DNA of 64,000 bases from assembly GCA_023055425.1 (NCBI GenBank), contig JALGPY010000009.1:20419775-20483774 (forward strand), written 5' to 3'. Positions 55,570 to 64,000 of the stretch are shown here, piece by piece. The DNA comes from Linanthus parryae. Lineage: Eukaryota; Streptophyta; Magnoliopsida; Ericales; Polemoniaceae. The notes beneath the pieces were generated by a model. It worked only from the letters and a program-made list of their open reading frames with translations, searched no databases and was not told the origin of the DNA. Each line of letters starts with the position of its first letter. The stretch's first letter is position 1. The position numbers and the translations under genes are program-made.

Positions 55570-55761
55570 TCCGTCTTTCTTTTCGTAACAAACGACGGTT
55601 AAAAGATTAACCGTGGTTGAATGAATTAAAATACAACGGAATGTTACTAAACCGTAGTATAATTTTAAAATACGACAGGAAACTACTAACCGTCGTATAC
55701 AAACTTATATACGACACCCATTTATTTCTGACCGTCGTTTTTAGCCATATTTCATGTAGTG
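55570..55761 (-). repeat. CACTA subterminal repeats and right TIR
   Basis: The end reads ...CATGTAGTG on plus (CACTACATG on minus). Within 190 bp several related units occur (CGACGGTTA, ACCGTGGTT, ACCGTAGTA, CCGTCGTATA, CCGTCGTTTT), in both orientations. Such arrays are typical binding sites for the CACTA second protein. Confidence 0.85.
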
Positions 55762-56282
55762 ACACAATTGGGTTCTCTATCAAAGGGCCATCTTCCCCTT
55801 CAATTTTTCACAGATGAAACTGGGCTGGTAACCCATCTGACAGATGTAGTACCACTGGGATTGTTGTTTTCTTGGGCCCAAATCCAATTCACTAGGCTTC
55901 TAAGAAACATGCCACTTTGGCCAGATCTTCTACATAAGCTGAATATCGGGCTTTAGCCACTGCAGCTGCTGACATTTCTTGGTTTAAAACGTTGCTTCAT
56001 GATTTCAAATTTCACATTCCTTATTCTCCGGTGATTTGGACAGATAATCTCTCTGCTTTATCATTTATTGCGAATCCTCTCTTTCACGCACTTACAAACA
56101 CATAGAAATCGATTACCATTATGTTTCAACTGCAGATCAAGTTGTACTTAATCATGAACTTCCTGTGAATTCTGTTTCAACCGCAGAACAAGTTGTAAAC
56201 GTGTTCACAAAAGCGTTGCTGCCTTCTCAATTCGATGTACATAAACTCATGGTTCAAAGCCCACCATGAGTTTAGCGGAGGG
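55762..56282 (+). pseudogene. Ale-like RNase H, C-terminal end of pol
   Basis: Frame pieces give SIKGPSSPSIF, DRCSTTGIVVFLGPNPI, KKHATLARSST and AEYRALATAAADISWFKTLL, then IWTDNLSALSF and the ending FTKALLPSQFDVHKL. These are the copia RNase H motifs, with the final catalytic Asp in TDN. Stops (for example TAA in WAG-PSD) show decay. It continues the frame broken at 38829. The tract AGCGGAGGG before the LTR at 56283 is the polypurine tract. Confidence 0.85.
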
Positions 56283-56573
56283 TATTAAATCATCAAACAA
56301 GATTGGGCTTATCATTTCACAGCTTGGGCTTTATGTTATCTTGTTTGGACCTTTATGTATGTTTATAAGCCCATCTATTATTCTCAGCCGATTAGTTGTG
56401 TTTAGGGTTTCATCCTTGTTAGAGATAGGTTCAACTGATTCCTCCCGTCGGGAATTTATTTGTTGGGTTCATTGTATCTAGTCTCTCTTCTCTCCAAACG
56501 TTGCTCTTCAATCAATACAATTAATTACTTTCTCTTTCTATTATTCGTTATGTTCTTCGTATTGTTCATCTTC
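56283..56573 (+). repeat. 3' LTR of the Ale-like element, main part
   Basis: TATTAAATCATCAAAC to TTGTTCATCTTC; its last bases continue at 63221-63233 (TCTTCTTTATTCA) beyond element E. Matches the 5' LTR at 37143-37427. Confidence 0.85.
56569..56573. repeat. Target site duplication TCTTC, left of element E
   Basis: Repeated at 63221-63225. Confidence 0.9.
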
Positions 56574-57086
56574 TGTTGTAACAAAACTCCTGTTTCAGAG
56601 CTCTGTTACCAGTTTGTTATAACCTGGGGGTATTCGAGCAAGAACGAAAAAAGCACAATCAAGAACGAGACAGAATTCAACGTGGTTCACTAACGAATTC
56701 GTAACGAACGTGCTAGCTACTCCATGACCATAACCGGATACTTTATTGAGAAGAGAACCTGATTACAATGCACGCCGTGGCCACAACGGCCACGGCAGCA
56801 ACCCGTCACCCACCCGAGACACACTCACACATAAGCTCAAAGCACCAAACTAAGCTCTCAGGTCACTGCCGTGTGTATGCTACTACCCCATTAAACCAAT
56901 GCATGTTATATATACTACCATGCACCCAGCCCATAACTTTGACCTAAGCCTACACCACCGCCCCATAAACAAACCCATGCACTGTCGTACTTTGATTGCA
57001 AGTCATTCATTCCTTATTTGTTTTTCTCTTTAACCAAACATGGCTTGACTTGAACATTACCAAGTTAATTCAAGTCAAACCCAACA
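56574..57086 (-). repeat. Element E, left LTR (3' LTR, 513 bp)
   Basis: Plus strand TGTTGTAACAAAACTCC to GTCAAACCCAACA. Contains CCGTGGCC/GGCCACGG, a perfect 8-bp inverted repeat (56775-56782, 56788-56795), and an internal PBS-like word near 56598-56625. Confidence 0.92.
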
Positions 57087-57163
57087 AACCTCCCCCTTGA
57101 CTTGAATCATCTCAGCAACCCGAACCAAAAATGATGCTTCTCTTCTCAAACCTGAACTGGATG
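57087..57163 (-). other. Element E, 3' internal remnant with polypurine tract
   Basis: Minus strand TCAAGGGGGAGGTT directly before the LTR start TGTTGGGTTTG is the polypurine tract. The remaining bases are too few to identify coding sequence. The flank GGATG (57159-57163) touches element F. Confidence 0.8.
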
Positions 57164-57826
57164 TGTAACACCCCCAAATTGACCAAACCGGAAACCCGGG
57201 GTTGTCACTCCGTACCCGAGACAAAACTCGGATACAAGGAGGTTAAAACAGAGGATCCAAACAACACTTCCATAAACTTTAAAGTAATTCTTTATTGACA
57301 ATTCAAAACCTTGTGCCGTGGGAAAATCTAGCTAAACAGAGTTCCATAATACTAAATGAAGGTTCTAATAATTTAAATGTGATCTACTAATTGTATAAGT
57401 GATGATTCGCGTCCCTGCTAAGCTATGCCCCCATCATCTCGACCTGAGGTGCAGAAAACAAAAGAGAACACCACAGTTTCCAAAGTCAGCGGAAATACTG
57501 AGTAAGTAACACCCAAGCATGTAAAAAGTGATGAAGTAATTTGCAAACCAGTTTGTAGTAGTTTTGCTAAAACAAAGTGAAAGTAAAAGCTTTGACCCTT
57601 TTATAAAAGAAATAAGATGAGAGATTCCAAGCTCATTTATATTTTCCAAATCACATCCATTATCCAAGCAATGAGATTCCAAAACTCATAATCTTCAATT
57701 TTCCATTAAAAACATCTAATCCAAAACCAATTTGTTAATGTGTTGATACGGGGAAAACCAACCACTTCGCAAGCATCCAAGACCTTAAGTGTCGACACCC
57801 CCTTACAGACTTCTTGCGGCCAGAAG

Positions 57827-58514
57827 TAGGGGTGTTCAAAAACTCGAGCGACCCGCCCAAATCGACCGGTCCAAGCCGAACCTACCCGAAATATAAAGAC
57901 AATGGGGCTAAATGATTGATTTCGGGTATGAATAATTTCAAACTGCCCAACTATCGATTGATCATGGTTTTCAAAACGTTTCGGCCGATTAGCCCCGAAC
58001 TGCCCCGCCCAACATGAGCACACATTTTTTATATCATAGTAAATTAGTAAGTATACAAGTTTACCATAATACACTCAAATGACTGATTATATAATGAGTC
58101 GATCCATAATTTACTATCTATTTACCTTATATATTAATTTATGCAATTGGCCATTATAAACTTTTTTTCCTTCTCCAAATGTCCCATGAAAAAATAGTAA
58201 TATGGACTATGAAAAAAGTATATAGCACTAGTCGAAATTAATTTAAAGATTATATGTGAGAGTAAGACTTCCTGCTATTTTTTCATCTATCATATAACTG
58301 AGTTTGTGATGTTAACGCGTAACCGTCTACATTTTATTAAAAAAAAAAAACCGCCAAAACCGAGTCGAACCGAGTCGTGCCGAAATGATCGGTTAGGTTT
58401 GGGTTTACCGGTTACTTGGTTAGGTTTGGGTAGAGATTTTTCTAACCCGAGGTAGTTGGGTTGGGGGGAGAAATATGGGTTTCACCCGCCCAAACCGCCC
58501 CGCGAACACCCCTA
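57827..58514. mobile_element. hAT-like MITE (688 bp) with 8-bp TSD
   Basis: Perfect 11-bp ends TAGGGGTGTTC and GAACACCCCTA are bracketed by GCCAGAAG at 57819-57826 and 58515-58522. An 8-bp duplication and this end type indicate hAT. The internal ends are rich in CCGCCC, CCGAACC and ACCGG words; the middle is AT-rich and non-coding. The ORF at 57706-58074 crosses the boundary and is spurious. Confidence 0.92.
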
Positions 58515-59394
58515 GCCAGAAGAGTGAGTACAAGGAGCTATCCGGGGACTTGCAATCGGATTAAATAAATTAAATTTGACGAGAGACCGAAGTCAATACG
58601 CCCAATGCCAATAGTAACCATACAACAACACCCCCCCCCCCCCGCACAACTCTTCCACTTTACGTTATCGTCGATTAATAGATTGCAGTGAGATTTTCAA
58701 AGAAACATTTCAACAATTTGAAACAAGTATTCAGGTATTACATGTTTCACAGAAAATCATTTTTGAGACAAATAGGAAGGAAAAACATTTGACACGAAAA
58801 GAGGAATGGGCGCTAGGTCTGGCATGTTTACTTACCTCGAATCTCAAGCAAAGCAAATCATCTCCTAGTAATACTCGACGTATTCTTCGTCAACGAAATT
58901 TGTCGCCTAAAAATTTAATAATATCCTAATCAACACATTGCACACGAAGTCCTATGAAATAAATCCCTTACTAACTCTCCCCAACCTTGCTAACGTGAAC
59001 AACCTCTTTTATAATAAAATACGCTTTATAACGCTAACGTTTATTATTTGTAAAAACACACTAAGCTATAATTATATAAATATAACTTATAAGATTAGAT
59101 AAAGTATCATTTTTATTATTTAGGGTAGAGAAGCATATTATTTTACCCCAAAAACACTTTTGATTTTAATAGTAGTTTCTCCCAACCAAACAAGCCTTAG
59201 TAGAGAATATAGGTTATAAACTAACTAACTTTTATTTAAAAGGAATAACAAATTTATTTGAAGAAAATAACTTATTCTAATTTGCCACAAACTTATAAAA
59301 ATAAATAAGAAAAAAACACTCTTATCATCCTTATTCTACACTTTTATTTTTGAGTAAAGATGAGCTTTTAAAAAAAAATGATTTTAAACTTGTA

Positions 59395-59480
59395 TAAAAG
59401 AATTGCCTCTTGTGAGATTTGAACATGGAACCTACCCCCACACAACCAAGCACACTAACCACTGGGCCATGCCCACATTA
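59395..59480 (-). ncRNA. tRNA-like pol III promoter, probable SINE head
   Basis: The minus strand has an A box TGGCCCAGTGG (plus 59459-59469) and a B box GTTCAAATC (plus 59416-59424), 34 bp apart, with tRNA-like context between (GTTAGTGTGCTTGG and GTAGGTTCCAT). No anticodon stem could be confirmed, so a tRNA-derived SINE is likelier than a tRNA gene. Downstream on minus is an AT-rich body without a clear tail. Confidence 0.55.
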
Positions 59481-60369
59481 GTTACTCTTTCAACCCAACT
59501 ATTACTAATAACTAACAGAAAGAGTAAAGACAAAACAAAAATAAAGAAAAGAGGATGAAAACCCAATCGGGTTATGTTACCCGAGAGAGAACAGACAGCG
59601 ATGGGAAGAAGGGACGAACGGCGGTGGCGAAGACGACGCCGACGCACGACGGTGGCAAAGGGGAGGATGGCGACGACGGCGACGGTGTTCGCCGAGGCTG
59701 GTTTCGGCTTCGGTCGGCGCCTGCTCCGGTAGGGTCTGCGGCACCGGGCCGAACGGGAGAGAGAGAGAGAGAGACTCGGGAGGGTGAGCGAGAGAGAGAT
59801 GGTACTGGTGGTGTGAGGTGGTGGGAAACCTGAGAGTTTATTTATAGGTGGAGAGTGCAGAGAAATCCGGCGAAAGGTATGAGTTTCCGGGTTTGAATCG
59901 ATTTCGAATTGGGTCACGAAATTGGGTGAGATTGGTTTCTTGATGCTAAAACTTCGATCCTTGATGAATTGGAATTGAATTGGGACATAAATTACGAAGT
60001 TTGGTGGCGAATTGGTCGGTTGGTGGAGTTGGGGCGGCGAAATCGCCGATGAAGTCTCCTGTGCGTACAGGAGGTTGAAGAAGAAGATGATACTTTTGTC
60101 AAAAAGACCCTTTCACCCCACTAGTTTTAGGTTTAGTACAACTACCACCCCCAAGTTTAAATAAAAGACACTATAATAGTTATAAGAAAATACATAAAAG
60201 CACCTAGGTAGTTTATAACATTAAAATTAACTTTTAAATATTAACAACTAGTATCCAAACTTATACTAATATCATATTAACACCCAATATTATTATAAAA
60301 TACCCACTTTAACATATTAACACTTAATATTTGCTTAAAATACCCGTTTCTAAATAACGGGGTATTTCA

Positions 60370-60870
60370 TCCTTCCCCCTAAAAGAAAACTTCGTCCTCG
60401 AAGTTTAAACCAAATTCTAAACAACACTAAGGTATGAGTCTCCACTCAAGGGTATAACTACTAATAACTACTAAAGCAAACCCAATGTCATGTACGATAT
60501 CCAATATTCTATAAGGGTAACTTAAAATAACGTATCTAAAAACCGAAGGATTACATCCTCTCCCCCTTAGAGGAGTGACGTCCTCGGAACTCAAAATACC
60601 TCGTCAAAAAGGTGGGGATACTTCTTTTTCATGTCATCCTCCGCTTCCCATGTTGCCTCTTCTGTGAGGTGATTTTTCCACAAACCTTTACTAGCTTGAC
60701 ACTCTTGTTGCGGGTTTCCCTTGTCTTGGTGTCTAGAATCTTGACAGGATGTTCTTCATAACTCAACCAAGGATCCAATTCTACCGGTTCCGGATCTAAT
60801 ACATGAGACGGGTCAGACACGTACTTCTTCAGTTGAGATACGTGGAATACATACTTCTTCAGGCACGTAC
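60370..60870 (-). pseudogene. Element F, C-terminal end of gypsy pol
   Basis: From 60868 the minus strand encodes YVFHVSQLKKYVSDPSHV, PEPVELDPWLSYEEHPVK, ILDTKTRETRNKSVKLVKV, then a shifted RGRHSSKG region. This corresponds to the post-integrase C-terminal region of Tekay/Del-type chromoviruses (integrase tail and chromodomain-like part). A frameshift occurs near 60650 (KITSQKRQ in place of WRNHxxEEATWE). Further down comes FEDEV and the purine tract CTTTTAGGGGGAAGGA beside the LTR. Gag, protease, RT and the integrase core are absent. Confidence 0.85.
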
Positions 60871-61548
60871 TTCGCCGGGGCTGGCTTCGGCTTCGGTTGG
60901 CGCCTACTCCAGTCGGGTCTACGGCGCCGGGCCGAACGGGAGAGAGAGAGAGACTCGGGAGGGAGAGCGAGAGAGACATGGTACTGGTGGTGTGAGGTGG
61001 TGCGAAACCTCAGAGTGTATTTATAGGTGGAGAGTGCAGAGAAATTCGGCGAAAGGTAAGAGTTTTCGGGTTTGAATCGATTTCAAATTGTGTCACGGAA
61101 TTGGGTGAGATTTGTTTCTTGATGCTAAAACTTCGATCCTTGATGAATCGGAATTGAATTGGGACAGAAATTACGAAGTTTGGTGGCGAATTGGTCGGTT
61201 GGTGGAGTAGGGGCGGCGAAATCGCCGGTGAAGTCTCCTGTGCGTACAGGAGGTTGAAGAAGAAGATAATACTTTTATCAAAAAGACACTTTCACCCCAC
61301 TAGTTTTAGATTTAGTACAACTACCACCCCCAAGTTTAAATAAAAGACACCCTAATAGTTATAAGAAAATACATAAAAGCACATAGGTAGCTTATAACAT
61401 TAAAATTAACTTTTAAATAATAACAACTAGTACCCAAACTTATACTAATATCATATTAACACCCAATATTATTATAAAATACCCGCTTTAACGTATTAAC
61501 ACTTAATATTTGCTTAAAATATCCGTTTCTAAATAACGGGGTATTTCA
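60871..61548 (-). repeat. Element F, second LTR, truncated
   Basis: Corresponds to 59688-60369 of the first LTR, including the GA-rich tract and the GTATTTCA end. It begins abruptly at TTCGCCGG, after a CTTCTTCAG that also occurs just upstream (about 60826 and 60855), so a repeat-mediated join is likely. Confidence 0.88.
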
Positions 61549-61736
61549 TCCTTCCTCCCTTAAAAAAAATTTCGTCCTCGAAGTTTAAACCAAATTCTAA
61601 ACAACACTAAGGTATGAGTCTCCACTCTAGGTTATAACTACTAATAACTACTAAATGCAAACCCAATGTCATGTACAATATGCAATATTCTATAAGGGTA
61701 ACTTAAAATGACGTATCTAAAAACCGAAGGATTACA
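61549..61736 (-). other. Element F, second 3' internal end
   Basis: Copy of 60370-60557 (polypurine tract, TTCGTCCTCGAAG, AAAACCGAAGGATTACA). It diverges from that copy after GGATTACAT. Confidence 0.85.
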
Positions 61737-62681
61737 TGATGCGTCTCCCAGAACCAAAAACGAGCACGCCTCCCCAAACAGATGTTTCACAGCTGTATGC
61801 GAAACCCGAATCGCTAAATCGCCAAATCGTTGCTCCGACTTCCATGTAGTCCCTGCAACGAATGTGCCCGATGTAGATGCACTTCCTGAACCAAAAACAA
61901 GCGCTCCACCCAGAACCAGAATCGAATACATTCACTGAGAAAGCAGGACCGAATGTATTCCAGATGCGCCCAATTGCGCCAGACATATGCACCACGACAA
62001 GTGCCCAGATGTGATTACTACCAGACCCGATGCACCTAATCAAAAGTGCTCAAACAGATTTGTCGTGCCCGATGCGCCCGTATGCCTCCGATGTGCCAGA
62101 TGCTCGCTAGAAACAGACCACGCTAAATGCAAGCTCAATGCGTGTCATGGTACACGCTCCAAAACCAGAACATGTGCACGCCTGAACCAGGACCAAATGC
62201 ACGTGCCAGAAATCTCACGCGCCAGATGCTCCATGCCGTTGCTCCAACTCCAACGAGTTCCTGCAACGCATGAGCCAGAACCAGATTCAATTCACATGCC
62301 AGATGCTCCACGTCGGGAGCCGGATTGCGCATGAACGTCAATCGCTACAACGCCAGATGCGCGTGAACCGCCAGATTCGCGCCAGTACCGAATACGTGCT
62401 GGATTTTCCAGATCCCTTGCACGCCTAATCAGATGCGCGCCAGATTGCTCCGAAAGAAGCCCATATAGCACCCTCCACGGGGCTTCAGATGGTGGGTGTA
62501 CCTGCTTCTCTCTCTCTCACGAACAGATCGATCATGATCGTTAAACAAGACATCGTTCTTGGCGGAATCTCGAAACCCAACCTCCCGATAGCCTGCTCCA
62601 CCTGAATCGTGAAACCCTAGATTTTAGTTCCACCAAAACGGGAAATCCTAGCTCTTGGCTCCACCTTGATCTTGGAATCCC
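61737..62681 (-). other. Element E leader with repeated GCATCTGG words
   Basis: Non-coding, GC-richer than its surroundings. On the plus strand CCAGATGC occurs about six times and CCAGAACC/CAGAATC repeatedly between 61750 and 62440. The minus strand carries a TCTC microsatellite and GAGATTCC words near the primer site. No gag frame is credible. Confidence 0.55.
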
Positions 62682-62694
62682 GGCTCTGATACCA
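62682..62694 (-). promoter_or_regulatory. Primer binding site, initiator tRNA-Met (element E)
   Basis: Minus strand TGGTATCAGAGCC three bases inside the LTR end. Confidence 0.93.
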
Positions 62695-62697
62695 GTT

Positions 62698-63220
62698 TGT
62701 TGTAACAGAACTCCTGTTTCAGAGCTCTGTTACCAGTTTGTTATAACATGGGGGAATTCGAGCAGGAACGACAAAAGAAAATCAAGAACGAGACACATAT
62801 TTAACGTGGTTCACTAACAAATTCGTAACGAACCCGCTAGCTACTCCACGACCATAACCAGATATTTTATTGAGAAGAGAACCTGATTACAATGTACGCC
62901 GTGGCCACAACGGCCACGACAGCAACTTGAATCACCCACCCGAGACACACACACACATAAGCTCAAAGCACCAAACTAAGTTCTCAAGGTCACTGCCGTG
63001 TGTATGCTACTACCCCGTTAAACCAATGCATGTTATATATACTGTCATGCACCCAGCCCATAACTTTGATCTAAGCCTACACCACCGCCCCATAAACAAA
63101 CCCATGCACTGCCGGACTTTGATTGCCAGTCATTCATTCCTTATTTATTTTTTCTCTTTAACCAAACATGGCTTGACTTGGCAAAAAACATTACCAAGTT
63201 AATTCAAGTCAAACCCAACA
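62698..63220 (-). repeat. Element E, right LTR (5' LTR, 523 bp)
   Basis: TGTTGTAACAGAACTCC to GTCAAACCCAACA, about 10 bp longer than the left LTR through small indels. It has the same inverted repeat (near 62901-62922) and internal PBS-like word. Confidence 0.92.
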
Positions 63221-63225
63221 TCTTC
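63221..63225. repeat. Target site duplication TCTTC, right of element E
   Basis: Matches 56569-56573 and belongs to the interrupted Ale-like 3' LTR. Confidence 0.9.
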
Positions 63226-63238
63226 TTTATTCACAAAC

Positions 63239-64000
63239 CCAATTTACCTTTTAAAAGACATTGCTGTTTTTTTTTTTTAAATAGGGAAATATATAACTCA
63301 GGACAGATTTTTATCTGCCAATATTCATTATACACAAATTCAGGACAAACAACACACCAAGTTAGTACATTTGGTGTTCCTGAAGCATATGGGCGCAACT
63401 TGGACGGGCTAAACCGACAAACCCGAAGCCATCCCAGACTATATTCGGGGTTGGGCACATGTTTTGAGTAATTTGGACGGGCTCGGGCAAGAGTTCTCAA
63501 CCCGAATTGCAATTAGGGTCGGACGGTATGAATATTAAAAGATGGGCTAGCCCGAATTGCCCGATTTTTTTACTCATTACCTATAAAAATGTTTTATTTA
63601 TATAGCATATTTATGAAAATTATATTATTTTTCTACTAGTTATTAGTGGTATTTTTAATTATGTTTATGTTCTTGACTAATAGTTTTTTTTTTTCAAAAA
63701 ATATTTAGTATTCTCTTGTATTAATTGATAATTTTCTAATTCACTATAGCAATATAGTCATTATTTTTAGCCTTAAATAAAAAAAAATTAAGTGTCTATA
63801 TTCGGTATCTATTTTCATATGTAAGTTATTAACTTAACCTTAAGGGGACATTTTTAATTGAGCTGAGTGTGATAATTATGTCAATTATTTTAGATTATAA
63901 AAAAAAAATGTTTTACGGGCTAGCCCGAATTGAACCCGAACCCGAATTGGTTCGTTCGAATTCGGGCTTGGACGGGCTGGCGATGCTCCTAACTTGGGCT
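63239..64000. other. Right flank, with CCCGAATTG-rich blocks
   Basis: No gene. Two blocks (63395-63570 and 63910-63992) are rich in GGGCTAGCCCGAATTG, CCCGAACCCG and GGACGGGCT words, separated by AT-rich DNA. That is the layout of a hAT-like MITE such as the one at 57827. TAGGAGCATCGCC can be read on the minus strand from 63992, but I could not find its partner; AACTTGG lies outside both blocks. Confidence 0.4.

Larger units (their letters stand above)
38830..55761 (-). mobile_element. CACTA (En/Spm) transposon, itself interrupted
   Basis: The right end is canonical: read on the minus strand it starts CACTACATGAAAT. Below it are subterminal repeats with CGACGGT cores, a leader exon and long intron, a tnp2-like transposase (split by the LARD-like element 43243-51041), and a Transposase_24-like gene. 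The left junction is placed at 38829/38830 because the Ale-like frame is complete on both sides, with ACA (or ACACA) shared; but the left end reads CATGTGTACAGG and lacks CACTA, so it is damaged or replaced. The original length without the LARD-like insert is about 9.1 kb. Confidence 0.82.
57164..60369 (-). repeat. LTR of element F (3206 bp)
   Basis: Plus strand TGTAACACCC to GGGGTATTTCA. Contains a nested hAT-like MITE (57827-58514), a run of 13 C (58631-58643) and a SINE-like promoter (59416-59469). Near 57440-57490 the minus strand has TTACTCAGTATTTCC and a CACCTCAG acceptor-like site, as in Tekay-type LTR leaders. The 161-codon frame at 59432-59917 overlaps the (GA)n tract and has no recognised domain. 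Confidence 0.85.
57164..61736 (-). mobile_element. Tekay/Del-like Ty3/gypsy element F, rearranged
   Basis: Order on the plus strand: full LTR (57164-60369), 3' end of pol (60370-60870), truncated LTR (60871-61548), and a second short 3' internal end (61549-61736). Reading is on the minus strand. The FHVSQLKK and ELDPWLSYEEHP motifs and the FEDE-polypurine ending identify the chromovirus Tekay/Del group. The outer edges show GGATG left and TGATG right (4 of 5). Most of the coding region is missing. Confidence 0.82.
56574..63220 (-). mobile_element. LTR retrotransposon E (copia-type or non-autonomous), gutted and re-invaded
   Basis: Two LTRs (56574-57086 and 62698-63220) flanked by TCTTC duplications. 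A polypurine tract adjoins the left LTR and a tRNA-Met primer site the right one, so the element is on the minus strand. Only 77 bp of its 3' internal end and about 960 bp of its 5' leader remain. Between them lies gypsy element F. No protease, integrase or RT of its own survives, so its superfamily is inferred only from the short LTR and primer. Confidence 0.85.
37143..63233 (+). mobile_element. Old Ale-like copia element, opened by nested insertions
   Basis: A 5' LTR (37143-37427), integrase and RT pieces (to 38829), RNase H (55762-56282) and a 3' LTR (56283-56573 plus 63221-63233) belong to one element. They share sequence, order and, at the CACTA insertion, a reading frame that becomes continuous when the insert is removed (QGTNT then IGFSIKGPSS). 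CAAAC occurs at 37138-37142 and 63234-63238 as a possible duplication, although the LTR start is ambiguous by one base. Gag and protease are deleted. It is the oldest layer on the right side of the window. Confidence 0.82.

Noticed and set aside
55600..55761. CRISPR-like array of CGACGGT words
   Set aside because: Units are irregular, in both orientations and at a CACTA terminus; they are subterminal repeats.
59432..59917. 161-codon minus-strand ORF
   Set aside because: Spans a (GA)n tract and the SINE-like promoter; composition is Ser/Leu/Arg low complexity.
60629..60979. Single 116-codon ORF as a gene
   Set aside because: It crosses the join between gypsy pol sequence and LTR; only the part below 60870 is real coding remnant.

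Overview
This window is transposable-element-dominated DNA from a plant nuclear genome, probably a dicot. The species cannot be named from the sequence. The evidence is plant-type Ty1/copia and Ty3/gypsy elements primed by initiator tRNA-Met, an L1-type LINE with a C-terminal RNase H, a CACTA (En/Spm) transposon with tnp2-like and Transposase_24-like genes, hAT-like and other MITEs, and intron-bearing genes in AT-rich DNA. I see no intact ordinary host gene, no tRNA or rRNA gene, no CRISPR array and no bacterial-type operon. Most open frames belong to transposons, and nearly all of these carry stops or frameshifts.

Layout. (1) 1-6190: copia element A, minus strand, cut by the window start (reverse transcriptase, integrase, protease-gag, long leader, 5' LTR). 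(2) 6191-6883: unassigned, with a TATA-like motif. (3) 6884-10504: a 5'-truncated, decayed L1-type LINE, plus strand. (4) 10505-13324: unassigned DNA with a direct repeat, a 322-bp MITE and a decayed minus-strand coding remnant. (5) 13325-26017: array B of the same copia family, LTR-internal-LTR-internal(deleted)-LTR, plus strand, flanked as one unit by ACCAT duplications. It splits the coding remnant, which resumes at 26018. (6) 26717-36189: array C, same family, minus strand, LTR-internal-LTR-partial internal, flanked by AGATA. (7) 37143-63233: an old, second copia family (Ale-like) opened up by later insertions.

Inside the Ale-like element, a CACTA transposon (38830-55761) split the RNase H region. 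A young non-autonomous LTR element (43243-51041; two LTRs of about 3.17 kb differing by one A in a homopolymer as far as I can see; TCACC duplication) then split the CACTA tnp2 coding exon. Another copia-type element E (56574-63220; TCTTC duplication) sits in the Ale-like 3' LTR. E in turn contains a rearranged Tekay/Del-like gypsy element F (57164-61736), whose long LTR carries a hAT-like MITE with an 8-bp duplication and a SINE-like pol III promoter.

The most useful observations are the nested insertion order, which several target-site duplications and restored reading frames fix directly; three LTR-internal-LTR-internal arrays, two of them ending inside internal sequence next to duplication-like repeats; the young LARD-like element; a DUF1218-like gene fragment inside the CACTA leader intron; and an ATG-started antisense ORF upstream of gag in every complete leader of the main copia family. 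Positions and short motifs were read by eye. No alignment, database search or expression data was available.
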